Assembly (NCBI GenBank): GCA_025403435.1
Contig: CM046347.1
Coordinates: 22,084,597 to 22,148,596 of the forward strand
Direction of reading: 5' to 3'
From: Artocarpus heterophyllus
Lineage: Eukaryota; Streptophyta; Magnoliopsida; Rosales; Moraceae
DNA length: 64,000 nt
The notes under the pieces were generated by a model. It was given only the letters and a program-made list of their open reading frames with translations. It ran no database searches and was not told the DNA's origin. Below, one piece after another: positions 12,075 to 22,261 of this stretch. The stretch's first letter is position 1, and every line of letters begins with the position of its first letter. A program made the position numbers and the translations under genes.

Positions 12075-14430
12075 TGTGACACCCGTTATTCTCCTAACGG
12101 GTATTGAGGTAATAAATTAATTTTTAGTGTATAAAAAAAATTGCTTCATTTAAATTTATTTTATAATATTTATTTTTATCTATTTTTAAATTTTCTAAAA
12201 TTCTCCTATATTTATTTAGTATGATTACTAAAAAGTCTTAGAACTTCTAATAAATCTCAAAAATGTCATATTGGCATTATGTGTGTTAAAGTCTTTAGAT
12301 GAGACATAAGGATATCTTTTCCAACTACTCTTGACCCTCATTTTCTTTATTTCCTCCGTGACATGCTTCAACATGTCTCCTCTATAATTGTTTCTATCAC
12401 TTCTCTTCAAAGACTTCATCTTTTCTTCCTTTCTCTTCCACGGTTCCCACACTCTTCTTCTCATTTCTTTGCTGAAGCAAAATACTTAGAGAACTTCTTC
12501 AAGGCAGCCATAAAAATCAGCCACCATCACCTCCATTTGAGCAAGAATTTCAGTCATACCGAAGTAAAGGAACCTGTTTTGAAGCCATTTCAAGCTTCCA
12601 ACTAACCATAATCCGAGGTTAGAATCTTATGAACAAATTTAGTCTTTCATTTATAAATTTTCTTTTATACTAAAGGATTATTCAAATTTGCGTTCTTAAA
12701 CCTAAGTATATGTTTGTTGCTATTTTGGAGCATATGTATGAAGTCTAAGTGTATATGCCCTAGACAGAAAATTTATATTGTTAAACTTTGTAATACCTCT
12801 ATGGGCAGTGGTTATTTCTTGAAATTCTAAGATTAAATTAAAATGAATTTTATGAATTGGTTTGCATATTTGAAAAGTAGCATCCTAGGCTTTCTAACGA
12901 GCTATCATAAACCTAAATCGGAGTTGTATTTTATTTTCTAAGAATTATTCAATTTTTGTATTGGAAACTAGTAAATCTGCCAGTTTGTTATGGTATACCA
13001 GCTGCTAACCTGAACCAAGAACCCATCTTTGCTCACCACCTAATTCTTTAATGTCTTGCAACCTTTCCAATATTATCCTAAGTGATTGATGAATCTTATT
13101 AGGGACTAAAACATATAGATTACTTGTTCACATTTTATATTGTGTTAAGACAAAAATTGTTTACTGTGGTATTCAAAAGAGATTTATATAAAAGCTTTAA
13201 TGGCATACTAGTAAGATAGGTTTACACATGATTTATTTATGAATGTAGTTGTATGTTGTGCTTTAGTTTTAATTGTCCTTATGCACGCCTTAGGATCAAG
13301 GGAGTATGGAGCTAACGTTAATTGATTCCAAGATTAAAAGATTGTTGATAAGCTTGAAAGGTAGGGATTCTATTACTCATCTTTTGTGAGGTTTTTATAG
13401 AATTAGAATTGATTGTTTTGCCGCAATATATATATCTATGTTGAACTAATATTATATGAGTATCACATATGAAACTATGACATGGAATCGTCTTGTATTG
13501 TACGGTGAGGAACATAATGAATTGACACATGTTATAAATTGAGAAGCATGGTTAGGAAAACTAACTCTATTAATAATGATTCAATATAGAGAAATTGTGA
13601 GACATGAAGAGGGCGACGGTTACGTCCTTGGGCATGAATACCCTAAAAGGTAAAATAGGGGGAAGGCGATGACGCTTCCTTGGGTTGAAAGTCCCAGAAC
13701 ACACTGTACAGGAATCGACTTGGTGAGGACTCGGGGCTTGATGTCCCCTCACCGGAACACCCTTGGAATGTTTATAGGGTGATCAAGTGCGCCCATTTGG
13801 GTTTCGATGAGTTGAGTGATACTCAATTTAACATGGATACCTAGGAACAATGATGATTGGTAATATTTGTATAAATGTGTAATTATGACACTTGGTAACG
13901 ATTAACTACGGTATCCATAAGATGTGATCATAATAAATCTCATAATCTGGAATATGATGTAACTTACTAACCATGCAGGTTTTAATGTGGTAATGATAAA
14001 AACCTAAAGGTGAGTAATGGCTTTCTCTACTGAGCATAGTGTCGCTCATTCCCTTATATTTTTATCTTTTCAGGACTCACTAAGTGTGAGGTGGCTACGA
14101 GAAATATAGTTGAGGAAGTGATGTAGCTATATTACATTGGGACTGCTTCAATTGTTGAGAATGTTCTTCATGATAATGTAAGCATCAATTGTTACTTTCT
14201 GTGACTGTATAACAATGTGTTGAGGGTTAAAATGATGATGACAACAGTTTATTTTATTAAATTTAATGTGCTACATTAAACTGTGGTTTATTTATCGTTT
14301 ATATTTTTATTTTTGAGTTGAGAGTTTTCATTTAAGTCCCGGGCAAATTTTATTTTTAAGGTTTTACTTTTATTATTTATTTTTATTTTATCTCATTAAA
14401 AACTGTTAACCCCCATATAGTGGCGTTACA
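12075..14430 (+). mobile_element. 5' LTR of the cargo element
   Basis: 2356 bp, from TGTGACACCC to GGCGTTACA. Bases 12081-12088 (ACCCGTTA) pair perfectly with 12095-12102, a hairpin at the extreme LTR end. It is nearly identical to 19300-21663. The opposed small open frames at 12228/12363 are repeated in each LTR copy and are not considered genes. Confidence 0.9.
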
Positions 14431-14437
14431 GAATTTT

Positions 14438-14450
14438 TGGTATCAGAGCC
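14438..14450 (+). other. Primer-binding site, initiator Met tRNA
   Basis: TGGTATCAGAGCC lies seven bases after the 5' LTR. It is the standard complement of the 3' end of plant initiator tRNA-Met used to prime minus-strand DNA synthesis. Confidence 0.85.
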
Positions 14451-16011
14451 TAGGTTCGGTTAACCTAGGGAGTGTAGCACCACTTTAAAAAAAATATATT
14501 TTTGAGATGGTTTTGAAGCTGAATTTTCATTGTCATCATCAAAATGAACCTTCACATTGATTTATACAGTCTAGAAGGATGTAACATGGAAAGGCCATAG
14601 AATGAAAATATTAATAATTATATAAGTACAATAATTATATAGAAGGAAAGTATTAATAGTTATGAGGGAATGATAATTATATGGAATGAGTTTATAAGTA
14701 GATTGCTTATGAGAGATTCGTATAATATTTGGATCTATAAGCATATCTAATTCGTATAAACGATGAGAAATTCGTATAGATACGAGGATTTAAAAGCCTT
14801 TTGTCTCGTGAAAAACAATAAGAAATATAAGGCTTGATTTATTGATTTTAAAGTTTGACATAGATATGCCAAATTTTTCGTAATTGATTCAAACCTAAGT
14901 AATGATTATGTGTGGATTCGATGGAGCACATAAGTGTCAATATCTTTTCTTAAAAGTTCTATTTAGTTGAGGAATATGAGATAAGTTGGGAACCTATGGT
15001 ATTGAATCTTGAGAGAGATAAATGTTAGACTTTTGGTCTGTTGAGGCTGTGTAAAGTCTAGAATGCATGAATCTCAAAATTGGAATATTTTGTTACGTAC
15101 ATTGTATTTAAGTGTATCAGTGAATCTTTATATATAGATGCAATAGAAAAATGATCAATAGGAGTTTCCTTAAGTAAATCATAATACTTAAGGCACTTAT
15201 AATAATTTTGAATAATTACGATAAAATGTTTAAGTTTTAGATGTTTAGATGTGAATCTTTTGGTTACCTAAGGTTTTGTTATATGAGGAAATTATATATT
15301 GTATGAGTAGAATTGTGGGGATTGTAGATGTTCTTAAGTAGTAACATCTAGTGTCTTTGTTCATTGATATGGTCTACGTTGAAAGACGTAAATCGTATTG
15401 ATTTCAAGGTTAGTCGCATTCTAAACCCTTGGTAGTAATGATGATGAATCCATTGATAGATGTTAAGTATTATGAATAACATATGGGTGTATGTATTGTT
15501 CAATAAGGTTTTGATTAAAACAAAATTATTTGAGTTGCTGGAAGATCCTTGTTGTCGTTAAATTAGATTTGTTGTTCATAGTTAACTTTATCTATAGTGG
15601 GCTTTAAATTGGGTTTAAGATTTATACAAATTGGTTTTCAATTTTATGTTTGTTATTTAACTCGTTCTAAATGTGTTAAGGCCCGAAACAACCTGACCAT
15701 TTTCAACTAAGAACATTTGGGCCTAGTTCAAATCTTAAATCAGTTTGATTCACACTGTCTCTCCCACGTGGTCTCTATACGTGTCATATACAGTGGTTTA
15801 ATCATTGTTTACATATACGTTTACTGTGCATAGGAGCTTATTTCTCCGAGTTCACTTTTTCTCTCTTAATTTGTTATTTTCTCTCTAAATCGTAAATCCT
15901 CTTCTTTTTCATTAGAAATTCTTCTTTTCCTCTAAAAGAAGAAGGAATTCTAGGATTCTGCAATTTACTATCTTAATTTTTCCTTTCTATTTACTCTTCT
16001 TTCATCTCATC
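14451..16011 (+). other. Gag-less leader and putative cargo promoter region
   Basis: About 1.5 kb with no gag-like frame. The last part changes character: a G-box-like CCACGTGG near 15766, TATA-like CTATAC near 15775, then a pyrimidine-rich leader (about 15840-16010) ending at the ATG of the Cys-rich ORF. This resembles the promoter and 5' UTR of a plant gene more than a retroelement leader. That reading is an inference from composition. Confidence 0.4.
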
Positions 16012-16533
16012 ATGGACCCAAAGTATCAACACTTGAGAAAGTATTTCCCATCACTCTTCCAAAAGATTCTCAGAAAGAAATACAAGGCTAGAATTACTCG
16101 GTTGTGGATTCTTATGCGTTTTGGTATCCCTTGTGATGTGAGAATGTTAATAGAGGGGAAGATCCGTCCGAGTGACTTTAGTCAAGATGTCGGTTTACCA
16201 GGAACAGGTACCAGTCGAAGTGCAATGAAAAGAAGAGCTCGTGCCATCGTGGTCACTTGTAACAAATGTGGAAGACAAAATTGTAACGGTAAATGTACTT
16301 CACCTGGTTATATGTCTACGAATAGAGAGGATAAAATAAGGTTTTGTAGGAATGGACTTTCAAAGGAGAACTTGGATAGCATCCATCCTCCTCTCCACGG
16401 TCACCCTAGTGGATATGTTCAAGGAGCTATTTTTAAACTCTGGCCTAAATTTTATACAGAAAGACAACGCCTCAGGAATATGGTATTTCTAGATCCTGTT
16501 TGCCAAGCCATAAGAAAACTGGATGGGGAATAA
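16012..16533 (+). CDS. Basic cysteine-rich protein, cargo ORF 1 (intact copy)
   Basis: 173 codons, ATG to TAA, no internal stop. The N-terminal half starts MDPKY and is Lys/Arg-rich with KYKARITRLW (residues ~23-32). The middle has a basic run MKRRARAIVV (about 72-81) followed at once by C-x2-C-x4-C-x3-C (CNKCGRQNCNGKC), a likely zinc site. The C-terminal half contains SGYVQGAIFKLWP. A homologue with the same start, basic run, Cys block and C-terminal block lies at 46315 in an unrelated element. The arrangement of an Arg-rich run leading directly into a Cys cluster recalls cysteine-rich nucleic-acid-binding proteins of plant RNA viruses (carlavirus type, often silencing suppressors). That is a motif impression only. 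I do not recognise the N- and C-terminal parts. Other readings are a domesticated host gene or a retroelement accessory protein. Confidence 0.75.
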   Translation: MDPKYQHLRKYFPSLFQKILRKKYKARITRLWILMRFGIPCDVRMLIEGKIRPSDFSQDVGLPGTGTSRSAMKRRARAIVVTCNKCGRQNCNGKCTSPGYMSTNREDKIRFCRNGLSKENLDSIHPPLHGHPSGYVQGAIFKLWPKFYTERQRLRNMVFLDPVCQAIRKLDGE

Positions 16534-17176
16534 GTCATCGCTCTATAAAGGTTATTTAGTCTTTACTTATTTGAAGCAGTTTTAGCTGATGTTCAACAGT
16601 TTGTGTTTTTCTTTTACTCAGAATATTTGCTTTTGTGTTTGAAATAATTGTGATTATTAGATTGATACAGTAAGTGTTAATATCTTATTTAATTTATGAT
16701 TTTCTTAAATATATATATAATAAAATATATTATCTTATCAGACACGTTACATACGGTACAGTAATATGTTTGAATTTTGAAAAGCTTATCCAGATATTTC
16801 AAGATTTGTGTCTCAAATTTCAAAAGTTCTATAGTATTTGTCGTTTATATTAAATTTCTAGACTTGGTGTATATTTGTCAAAAAGTCTACAGTTGTGTCA
16901 TGAGGGTCTTCTGTCAAATTGTTCTCAATTGTCAAAAGTTATACAATTAGAGTCTAATCTTTTTCAAAAAATGAATCAGATTTTCTGTAAACTATCAATC
17001 ACCTTATCTTACTTTCTTATCCGCACAAGATTTTGTTTAAATCTTTGGATTACCTTTTCATTACCTACTCGTCTATCTCTTTAGCCCTTTTTGTATATTT
17101 CTCATCTTTAAAATCTCATGTAGAACCCGAAGTCTAAGTGGAGCAGACATTAAGCAACCACTTCTATAAACCAAAT
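16534..17176 (+). other. Spacer between cargo ORFs with TTGTCAAAA motifs
   Basis: Non-coding. It contains TTGTCAAAAAGTCTACAG at 16875 and TTGTCAAAAGTTATACAA at 16929. The same motif occurs twice (47232, 47261) in the corresponding spacer of the Athila element, so it is a shared part of the cassette. The small frame at 16875 spans these motifs and has no counterpart in the other copy. Confidence 0.5.
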
Positions 17177-17827
17177 ATGTCTACCTCCCAGTCCACGAAG
17201 AAAATAAAGAATGTCTGTGTCTTTTGTGGTTCCAGCCTTGGAAAAGATAAACCTTATTTAGAAGCTGCAAATCACTTAGGGCAAGTCCTAGCACACAAGT
17301 AGATTTACATAATCTATGGGGGTGGTAGTATAAAAATGATGGAAAATATGGGACTAGCAGCTAGGTCTAGCGACGCTACAGTTGTAAGAATTTGGCCTCA
17401 TATTCCAGTTGAAGGAAACCTTTATAAGGAAGCCATAGGTAAGGGAGAAGGAGTCAGGAGTATCCCTAAAAATTTTAAAGACATAATCTATAATTCTGAT
17501 GCTTTTATAGCATTACCTGGTGGTCTAGGTACTCTTGAGGAAATATTCGTAGTTGCTTGTGGGCAATTGTTGGGCTTTTATTCCAAACCTTTGGGACTGC
17601 TGAATGTAAATGGTTTTTATGACGGTCTTTTGAAATTTCTAGATTACGCTGTGGAAGAAAACATCACTACAGAATCGGAGAGACAAATCTTTGTTACTGC
17701 TTCAACAGCTGAGGAATTGATAGATAAAATGCAAATCATACATCCAGAATCCGACACTGCAACATCCAAGCTTGAATGGGAAAGGGAAAGCCGGGAGCGG
17801 CCAATTGATTTGAATCTCCATCTGTAA
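17177..17827 (+). pseudogene. LOG-like (cytokinin phosphoribohydrolase family) ORF, one in-frame stop
   Basis: 216 codons from ATG 17177 to TAA 17825, about the normal LOG length, intronless, interrupted only by TAG at codon 42 (17300-17302). Motifs in order are NVCVFCGSS (residues ~12-20), IYGGGS (nucleotide-binding Gly loop), DAFIALPGGLGTLEE (PGG.GT..E at 114-122), then SKPLGLLNVNG and FLDYAVEE. LOG enzymes release free cytokinin from its riboside 5'-monophosphate in the cytosol. Here the segment before SDAF, normally with a catalytic Arg-Lys (QRK..M), reads IPKNFKDIIYN, so the pair appears absent and activity is doubtful. Host LOG genes have introns, so capture through RNA is likely. Because only one stop is present, it may be a recent pseudogene or belong to an element with intact sisters. 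Confidence 0.8.
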
Positions 17828-17962
17828 TCTTTTTGTTTTATCTTTGGCATGTAGGCATGTGTGTCCGTATTTCGTGTGTTACGAATAACCGTTTGCCTTG
17901 TATTCTGTGTTTCTTGTGGTACGTCGTTGTTAAATCTTTTAGATTCATTGAGCCTAATGCCG

Positions 17963-18005
17963 GGATGGCTGGATACAGAGTACTTGATGCTCTCGAAACG
18001 CATCC
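17963..18005 (+). other. Conserved hairpin 1a, downstream of LOG-like ORF
   Basis: Outer stem GGATG (17963-17967) with CATCC (18001-18005). Inside are GCTGGATA, an inner AGAG...CTCT stem, and CGAAACG before the 3' arm. It shares internal consensus with four other hairpins in the two cargo elements, while its outer stem sequence differs. Confidence 0.7.
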
Positions 18006-18057
18006 TTCTTAAGGTCCGATCTTTTGTTTATCGATGTTTTTGTATCCTATAAGCATG

Positions 18058-18117
18058 CATGATATGGATAGCTGGTATACGGAGTGCCTTGTACTCTCGA
18101 AACGTATCCGTATCATG
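18058..18117 (+). other. Conserved hairpin 1b, downstream of LOG-like ORF
   Basis: Outer stem CATGATATGGATA (18058-18070) pairs with TATCCGTATCATG (18105-18117), 13 pairs including one G-U. Inside are GCTGGTATAC, inner stem GGAGT/ACTCT, then CGAAACG. It is the longest stem of the family. Confidence 0.8.
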
Positions 18118-18540
18118 TTTGTAATGTGTAATATTCTGTTAATATTATGTGGAAGTACTAGAGTCAGTTATGGGGATATTCCATATGAAATATGAGTATA
18201 TTATTTGGGTTGAATGTTTGTGTCATGAGGATAGCTGTTTAATGAAAAATATGTCGGGTATGTTTGCAACTCTGAGATTCCGTTTAATATCTCTATGAAT
18301 AAGTTTAATGTATGGTTTTGAATAGAAGTGTTTGTGATATATGTTTTATGATTATGTTCTAGTTTATTAGTTGAGGGATTTAGGAGTAAGATTTATTATG
18401 CAAGTAAATAAGTGGAGATACGATGACTTAAATTTGGAGGACAAACAACATTAACGGTTTAGACTCGGAATTGGAATCATAATGGAATTAAAATTTTTAC
18501 TAGTATTGCTAGAATTGAAATTTCGAGGACGAAATTTCTT
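18118..18540 (+). other. 3' internal region of cargo element
   Basis: AT-rich, no coding frame. It ends AATTTCGAGGACGAAATTTC just before the polypurine tract, a sequence commonly seen at this position in plant Ty3 chromovirus-type elements (from memory of the family). Confidence 0.5.
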
Positions 18541-18555
18541 TAAGGGGGGTAGAGC
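18541..18555 (+). other. Polypurine tract of cargo element
   Basis: TAAGGGGGGTAGAGC directly precedes the LTR start TGTGACACCC. This is the typical plus-strand primer of Ty3/gypsy elements. Confidence 0.85.
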
Positions 18556-19299
18556 TGTGACACCCGTTATTCTCCTAACGGGTATTGAGGTAATTAAATT
18601 AATTTTTAGTGTATAAAAAAAATTGCTTCATTTAAATTTATTTTACAATATTTATTTTTATCTATTTTTTTAAAATTTTCTAAAATTCTCCTATATTTAT
18701 TTAGTATGTTTACTAAAAAGTCTTAGAACTTCTAATAAATCTCAAAAATGTCATATTGGCATTATGTGTGTTAAAGTCTTTAGATGAGACATAAGGATAT
18801 CTTTTCCAACTACTCTTGACCCTCATTTTCTTTATTTCCTCCGCGACATGCTTCAACATGTCTCCTCTATAATTGTTTCTATCACTTCTCTTCAAAGACT
18901 TCATCTTTTCTTCCTTTCTCTTCCACGGTTCCCACACTCTTCTTCTCATTTCTTTGCTGAAGCAAAATACTTAGAGAACTTCTTCAAGGCAGCCATAAAA
19001 ATCAGCCACCATCACCTCCATTTGAGCAAGAATTTCAGTCATACCGAAGTAAAGGAACCTGTTTTGAAGCCATTTCAAGCTTCCAACTAACCATAATCCG
19101 AGGTTAGAATCTTATGAACAAATTTAGTCTTTCATTTATAAATTTTCTTTTATACTAAAGGATTGTTCAAATTTGCGTTCTTAAACCTAAGTATATGTTT
19201 GTTGCTATTTTGGAGCATATGTATGAAGTCTAAGTGTATATGCCCTAGACAGAAAATTTATATTGTTAAACTTTGTAATACCTCTATGGGCAGTTGTTA
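18556..19299 (+). mobile_element. Partial LTR copy (first 744 bp) preceding the full 3' LTR
   Basis: It matches the first 744 bp of the LTR almost base for base and stops at GGGCAGTTGTTA, where the full LTR restarts (TGTGACACCC at 19300). There is no target duplication around the restart and the remainder of the interrupted LTR does not follow. This is therefore not a nested insertion. It fits template switching or unequal recombination. Confidence 0.85.
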
Positions 19300-21663
19300 T
19301 GTGACACCCGTTATTCTCCTAACGGGTATTGAGGTAATTAAATTAATTTTTAGTGTATAAAAAAAAAATTGCTTCATTTAAATTTATTTTACAATATTTA
19401 TTTTTATCTATTTTTTTAAAATTTTCTAAAATTCTCCTATATTTATTTAGTATGTTTACTAAAAAGTCTTAGAACTTCTAATAAATCTCAAAAATGTCAT
19501 ATTGGCATTATGTGTGTTAAAGTCTTTAGATGAGACATAAGGATATCTTTTCCAACTACTCTTGACCCTCATTTTCTTTATTTCCTCCGCGACATGCTTC
19601 AACATGTCTCCTCTATAATTGTTTCTATCACTTCTCTTCAAAGACTTCATCTTTTCTTCCTTTCTCTTCCACGGTTCCCACACTCTTCTTCTCATTTCTT
19701 TGCTGAAGCAAAATACTTAGAGAACTTCTTCAAGGCAGCCATAAAAATCAGCCACCATCACCTCCATTTGAGCAAGAATTTCAGTCATACCGAAGTAAAG
19801 GAACCTGTTTTGAAGCCATTTCAAGCTTCCAACTAACCATAATCCGAGGTTAGAATCTTATGAACAAATTTAGTCTTTCATTTATAAATTTTCTTTTATA
19901 CTAAAGGATTATTCAAATTTGCGTTCTTAAACCTAAGTATATGTTTGTTGCTATTTTGGAGCATATGTATGAAGTCTAAGTATATATGCCCTAGACAGAA
20001 AATTTATATTGTTAAACTTTGTAATACCTCTATGGGCAGTGGTTATTTCTTGAAATTCTAAGATTAAATTAAACTGAATTTTATGAATTGGTTTGCATAT
20101 TTGAAAAGTAGCATCCTAGGCTTTCTAACGAGCTATCATAAACCTAAATCGGAGTTGTATTTTATTTTCTAAGAATTATTCAATTTTTGTATTGGAAACT
20201 AGTAAATCTGCCAGTTTGTTATGGTATACCAGCTGCTAACCTGAACCAAGAACCCATCTTTGCTCACCACCTAATTCTTTAATGTCTTGCAACCTTTCCA
20301 ATATTATCCTAAGTGATTGATGAATCTTATTAGGGACTAAAACATATCGATTACTTGTTCACATTTTATATTGTGTTAAGACAAAAATTGTTTACTGTGG
20401 TATTCAAAAGAGATTTATATAAAAGCTTTAATGGCATACTAGTAAGATAGGTTTACACATGATTTATTTATGAATGTAGTTGTATGTTGTGCTTTAGTTT
20501 TAATTGTCCTTATGCACGCCTTAGGATCAAGGGAGTATGGAGCTAACGTTAATTGATTCCAGGATTAAAAGATTGTTGATAAGCTTGAAAGGTAGGGATT
20601 CTATTACTCATCTTTTGTGAGGTTTTTATAGAATTAAAATTGATTGTTTTGCCGCAATATATATATATCTATGTTGAACTGATATTATATGAGTATCACA
20701 TATGAAACTATGACATGGACTCGTCTTGTATTGTACGGCGAGGAACATAATGAATTGACACATGTTATAAATTGAGAAGCATGGTTAGGAAAACTAACTC
20801 TATTAATAATGATTCAATATAGAGAAATTGTGAGACATGAAGAGGGCGACGGTTACGTCCTTGGGCATGAATACCCCAAAAGGTAAAATAGGGGGAAGGC
20901 GATGATGCTTCCTTGGGTTGAAAGTCCCAGAACACACTGTACAGGAATCGACTTGGTGAGGACTCGGGGCTTGATGTCCCCTCACCGGAACACCCTTGGA
21001 ATGTTTATAGGGTGATCAAGTGCGCCCATTTGGGTTTCGATGAGTTGAGTGATACTCAATTTAACATGGATACCTAGGAACAATGATGATTGGTAATATT
21101 TGTATAAATGTGTAATTATGACACTTGGTAATGAATAACTACGGTATCCATAAGATGTGATCATAATAAACCTCATAATCTGAAATATGATGTAACTTAC
21201 TAACCATGCAGGTTTTAATGTGGTAATGATAAAAACCTAAAGGTGAGTAATGGCTTTCTCTACTGAGCATAGTGTCGCTCATTCCCTTATATTTTTATCT
21301 TTTCAGGACTCACTAAGTGTGAGGTGGCTACGAGAAATATAGTTGAGGAAGTGATGTAGCTATATTACATTGGGACTGCTTCAATTGTTGAGAATGTTCT
21401 TCATGATAATGTAAGCATCAATTGTTACTTTCTGTGACTGTATTACAATGTGTTGAGGGTTAAAATGATGATGACAACAGTTTATTTTATTAAATTTAAG
21501 GTGCTACATTAAACTGTGGTTTATTTGTCGTTTATATTTTTATTTTTGAGTTGAGAGTTTTCATTTAAGTCCCGGGCAAATTTTATTTTTAAGGTTTTAC
21601 TTTTATTATTTATTTTTATTTTATCTCTTTAAAAACTGTTAACCCCCATATAGGGGCGTTACA
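19300..21663 (+). mobile_element. 3' LTR of the cargo element
   Basis: 2364 bp, from TGTGACACCC to GGCGTTACA, nearly identical to the 5' LTR with a few substitutions and small indels. It is followed by the target duplication CCTTT at 21664-21668. Confidence 0.9.
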
Positions 21664-21668
21664 CCTTT

Positions 21669-22261
21669 ATAGTGATACAAGTAAAATTCTACTTACATCG
21701 CTCTTTCCTAATGTGTACTAAGTTGTTGGGCTTCTTCTTAAGGGATCTAGTGCTCCTTATCTCTACATTGTCGAGAATTTTAATCGCATTATTGCTAATT
21801 GATCCACAATTAATACCAACATGCTAAAGAACTCAATCTCTTGCAATACATCCTATTCAAAGCTTATTTCCAGTAAACATCTTCTTATTACATTTCAATC
21901 TATAAAGTAACTAAAGAAAAAAAACATACTGCGATTTGGATCAAGAACACTAAAATGTGCGCCAAAAGTCTCAAAATTGGACCATTTTAGAATTTTATTA
22001 TTTTTTAACTATTTCCCCAAAAATTTGGCAGCACTTCCACCTAAATTTTAGGCTTCTCAAAAGTTTATGAACCTGCCAATTCCCTAAAAAAAAATTTAAT
22101 ATCCAAATCTTAACTTTTAAATCACAAAATCATCACAAAAATGTCAAATTCTTAATCTTTATACTTCCTAGAATCCTTCCTGATATTAGGGCCATAATTC
22201 CAAACCATAAACAATTTTCAAAAACATTTTTAGGAGTATTTAGTCAACATATATAGTGAGT
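21669..22261. other. Flank of insertion, no gene
   Basis: The stretch continues the sequence interrupted at 12069. It contains GGCAGCACTTCC near 22028 and other LTR-like wording, but no coding frame. It is possibly an old reverse LTR. I cannot assign it. Confidence 0.35.

Larger units (their letters stand above)
12075..21663 (+). mobile_element. Complete non-autonomous LTR retrotransposon carrying a two-gene cargo
   Basis: The element has 5' LTR, Met-tRNA primer site, internal region, polypurine tract and 3' LTR, with 5-bp target duplications CCTTT. The internal region (14431-18555) contains no recognisable gag, protease, RT, RNase H or integrase. In their place are a 173-codon Cys-rich basic ORF and a LOG-like ORF in the same orientation. 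Its LTRs are related to those of the gag-bearing element at 2386, so mobilisation by a Tekay/Del-like partner is plausible (inference). The 5' and 3' LTRs are nearly identical by eye, which indicates a recent insertion. The 3' end carries an extra 744-bp partial LTR. Confidence 0.9.

Noticed and set aside
12228..12605. Opposed ORFs of 78 and 80 codons, repeated at 18713/18848 and 19459/19594
   Set aside because: They lie inside the LTR and recur only because the LTR is repeated. No domain and no leader.
17644..18003. Reverse ORF of 119 codons
   Set aside because: Antisense shadow of the LOG-like ORF and its trailer. No domain.
17963..18117. Hammerhead ribozyme, because CTGA and CGAAAC flank a stem as in the hammerhead core
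   Set aside because: The two outer arms pair with each other, leaving a two-way internal loop. A hammerhead needs three stems, a CTGANGA core and a cleavage site. None of these is met.
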